Positions 22,334-23,076 of a DNA stretch of 23,076 bases are shown piece by piece (the stretch's first letter is position 1; each line of letters starts with the position of its first letter). The position numbers and the translations under genes are program-made. The notes under the pieces are model-generated. The model was not told where the DNA came from and searched no databases. It worked only from the letters and a program-made list of their open reading frames with translations. The DNA is from a virus. The stretch lies in the IMG/VR virus record IMGVR_UViG_3300037555_000192, positions 1 through 23,076 of that record; one strand, written 5' to 3'.

Positions 22334-22497
22334 ACCGCGTCATTCCCATCACCGCGATCAGCCGAAGCCGACAAAACAGGGCCGTCGGGCACCAGCGATA
22401 CTGGGACCGAGAGCTGCAGAAGTACGTTTCTCGGCTGCATTACGAGAAACACCGCCATGAACGGTGGATACGGCTATCAGAAAGGGTTAAGCCATGA
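22330..22497 (+). CDS. 55-residue basic protein, GTG start
   Basis: GTG at 22330 overlaps the previous stop (GTGA), and TGA at 22495-22497 overlaps the next ATG, so it fits a coupled operon exactly. The peptide is rich in Arg, His, Lys and Tyr (GHQRYWDRELQKYVSRLHYE), one long basic helix likely to bind nucleic acid. No family is recognised. Confidence 0.6.
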   Translation: MNRVIPITAISRSRQNRAVGHQRYWDRELQKYVSRLHYEKHRHERWIRLSERVKP

Positions 22498-22823
22498 CCC
22501 ACGCCGACACGATTCGAGAGCTGAGAGCCGCTTTATGGCTTGAAATCGGCCGCGACAGGATGCCGAGCGAGTTTGAAGACGAATACGACCGTCAGACCTT
22601 CCTGTTGACGCGTGGTGTGGGCGTTAAAACGGGGCGTCGAGGCCACCGAGGAATGGCCGAACGGTCATGGCACCCCCGAATACGACGTTCAGCCGGTGAT
22701 GGGTTGCCAGCTCGTGCGACCCAATATCAAGTGGGACACCCCAAATCAAGACGAAAACCACCCTGCGCCGACGTCCGAGGTGGCGCAGAACAAAATGACC
22801 CCGGATCAGCCACGCGCGAATAA
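22494..22823 (+). CDS. Hypothetical protein, frame likely switches near 22610
   Basis: ATG at 22494 has AAAGGG 7 bases upstream. The first 40 residues are well composed and acidic/helical (TIRELRAALWLEIGRDRMPS, then DEYDRQTFLLTRG). Past about residue 40 this frame becomes Arg/Gly/Pro-rich and unconvincing, while the +1 frame (22612-22830) reads as a normal protein. A +1 shift at the CGTGGTGTGGG stretch would join them into about 112 residues. No family is recognised. Confidence 0.55.
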   Translation: MTHADTIRELRAALWLEIGRDRMPSEFEDEYDRQTFLLTRGVGVKTGRRGHRGMAERSWHPRIRRSAGDGLPARATQYQVGHPKSRRKPPCADVRGGAEQNDPGSATRE

Positions 22824-22830
22824 CGCTTAA
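22612..22830 (+). CDS. Continuation frame of the 22494 gene, or overlapping GTG gene
   Basis: This frame opens after TGA at 22606-22608, starts at GTG 22612 and ends at TAA 22828-22830. It reads VWALKRGVEATEEWPNGHG, then a Pro/Asn/Gln-rich end (WDTPNQDENHPAPTSEVAQN). It has no ribosome site of its own, so it is more likely the second half of the upstream gene than a separate one. No family is recognised. Confidence 0.45.
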   Translation: MVWALKRGVEATEEWPNGHGTPEYDVQPVMGCQLVRPNIKWDTPNQDENHPAPTSEVAQNKMTPDQPRANNA

Positions 22831-23076
22831 TCACCAGCGCAATAAAAAGGTAAAGGACTGCTTGGAGTGAGCCCCGTACGCCCAAAACAAGAGAGATACG
22901 CATCCGGCCTAGAGGATGCGCACACGCTCATAGTTGGGAGCGAGAGCCAAAGACAAGGCGAATGGCCGATGTCCAGCTCGAAGGGAGTGAATCCAAGAGG
23001 TTGCTGTTCGTCCAAGGACTACGGTAAACCGTTCAAGGTTCACCGAAGAATAAGGACTTACAACTTAGTGCATACC
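22831..23076. other. Unassigned right edge, 246 bp
   Basis: No firm gene is seen. On the plus strand, GTG at 22867 (AAAGGA 9 bases upstream) opens 70 codons to the edge, but with many AGA/ATA/TTA codons unlike the neighbours. On the minus strand, TTG at 23015 reads LGFTPFELDIGHSPCLW, which resembles the GxTPFxLxxGxxP motif of retroelement integrases. Several short hairpins exist (CGCATCC/GGATGCG at about 22899-22921, ACGG/CCGT at about 23021-23032). Confidence 0.4.

Noticed and set aside
22867-23076. Group II intron 5' end starting with GTG
   Set aside because: Several hairpins are present, but I find no domain V motif or recognisable conserved block, and the downstream part is outside the window.
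1-23076. tRNA genes and CRISPR arrays
   Set aside because: No cloverleaf with a plausible acceptor and T-loop, and no regularly spaced direct repeats with unique spacers, were seen.

Overview
The window is a stretch of a tailed double-stranded DNA phage genome (Caudoviricetes), or of a phage-derived contig. It carries a complete head/packaging gene set: scaffold-like protein, major capsid protein, terminase large subunit and portal. Genes are packed tightly, mostly with 1 to 8 bp start/stop overlaps and Shine-Dalgarno sites. There are no cellular housekeeping genes, rRNAs or recognisable tRNAs. The host cannot be read from the sequence. The serine recombinase (DRGFRN-type catalytic region) and the modular tail-fibre-like protein recall phages of environmental bacteria, but that is only an impression.

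Layout. (1) 1-16253 is one long leftward (minus-strand) block of virion genes. In transcription order: scaffold-like Q/P-rich protein, major capsid, small capsid-associated protein, an intrinsic terminator, terminase small-subunit candidate, terminase large subunit, a linker-rich protein, portal, a tiny coupled ORF, and several head/neck proteins. These are followed by a repeat-rich fibre-like protein, an 11-residue-repeat protein, a tail-tube candidate and a P/Q-rich gene cut by the left edge. Capsid genes precede the terminase genes, the reverse of the common terS-terL-portal-capsid order. (2) 16254-16442 is a divergent control region with an 11-bp perfect inverted repeat and a promoter candidate. 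(3) 16443-19579 is a rightward block of small regulatory-looking proteins around a serine recombinase operon. (4) 19576-20385 is a leftward island of three small single-membrane-segment proteins with predicted coiled coils, plausibly a lysis-type cassette; the last is interrupted by a frame change. (5) 20457-22830 is a rightward block of small genes, including a PD-(D/E)XK-like protein. They are separated by hairpins or terminators that sit just upstream of each ribosome binding site. (6) 22831-23076 is an unexplained right edge that may not be phage sequence.

The left block builds the capsid, packages DNA and forms the neck and tail. The right blocks look like early or accessory functions (recombination, small DNA-binding or inhibitory proteins, membrane proteins). 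Notable features are a composite palindrome/direct-repeat element at 21767-21838, two apparent +1 frame switches (near 19696 and 22610), hairpin-punctuated leaders, and a short retroelement-like peptide motif at the right edge. No replication genes, endolysin or tape measure are visible in the window.
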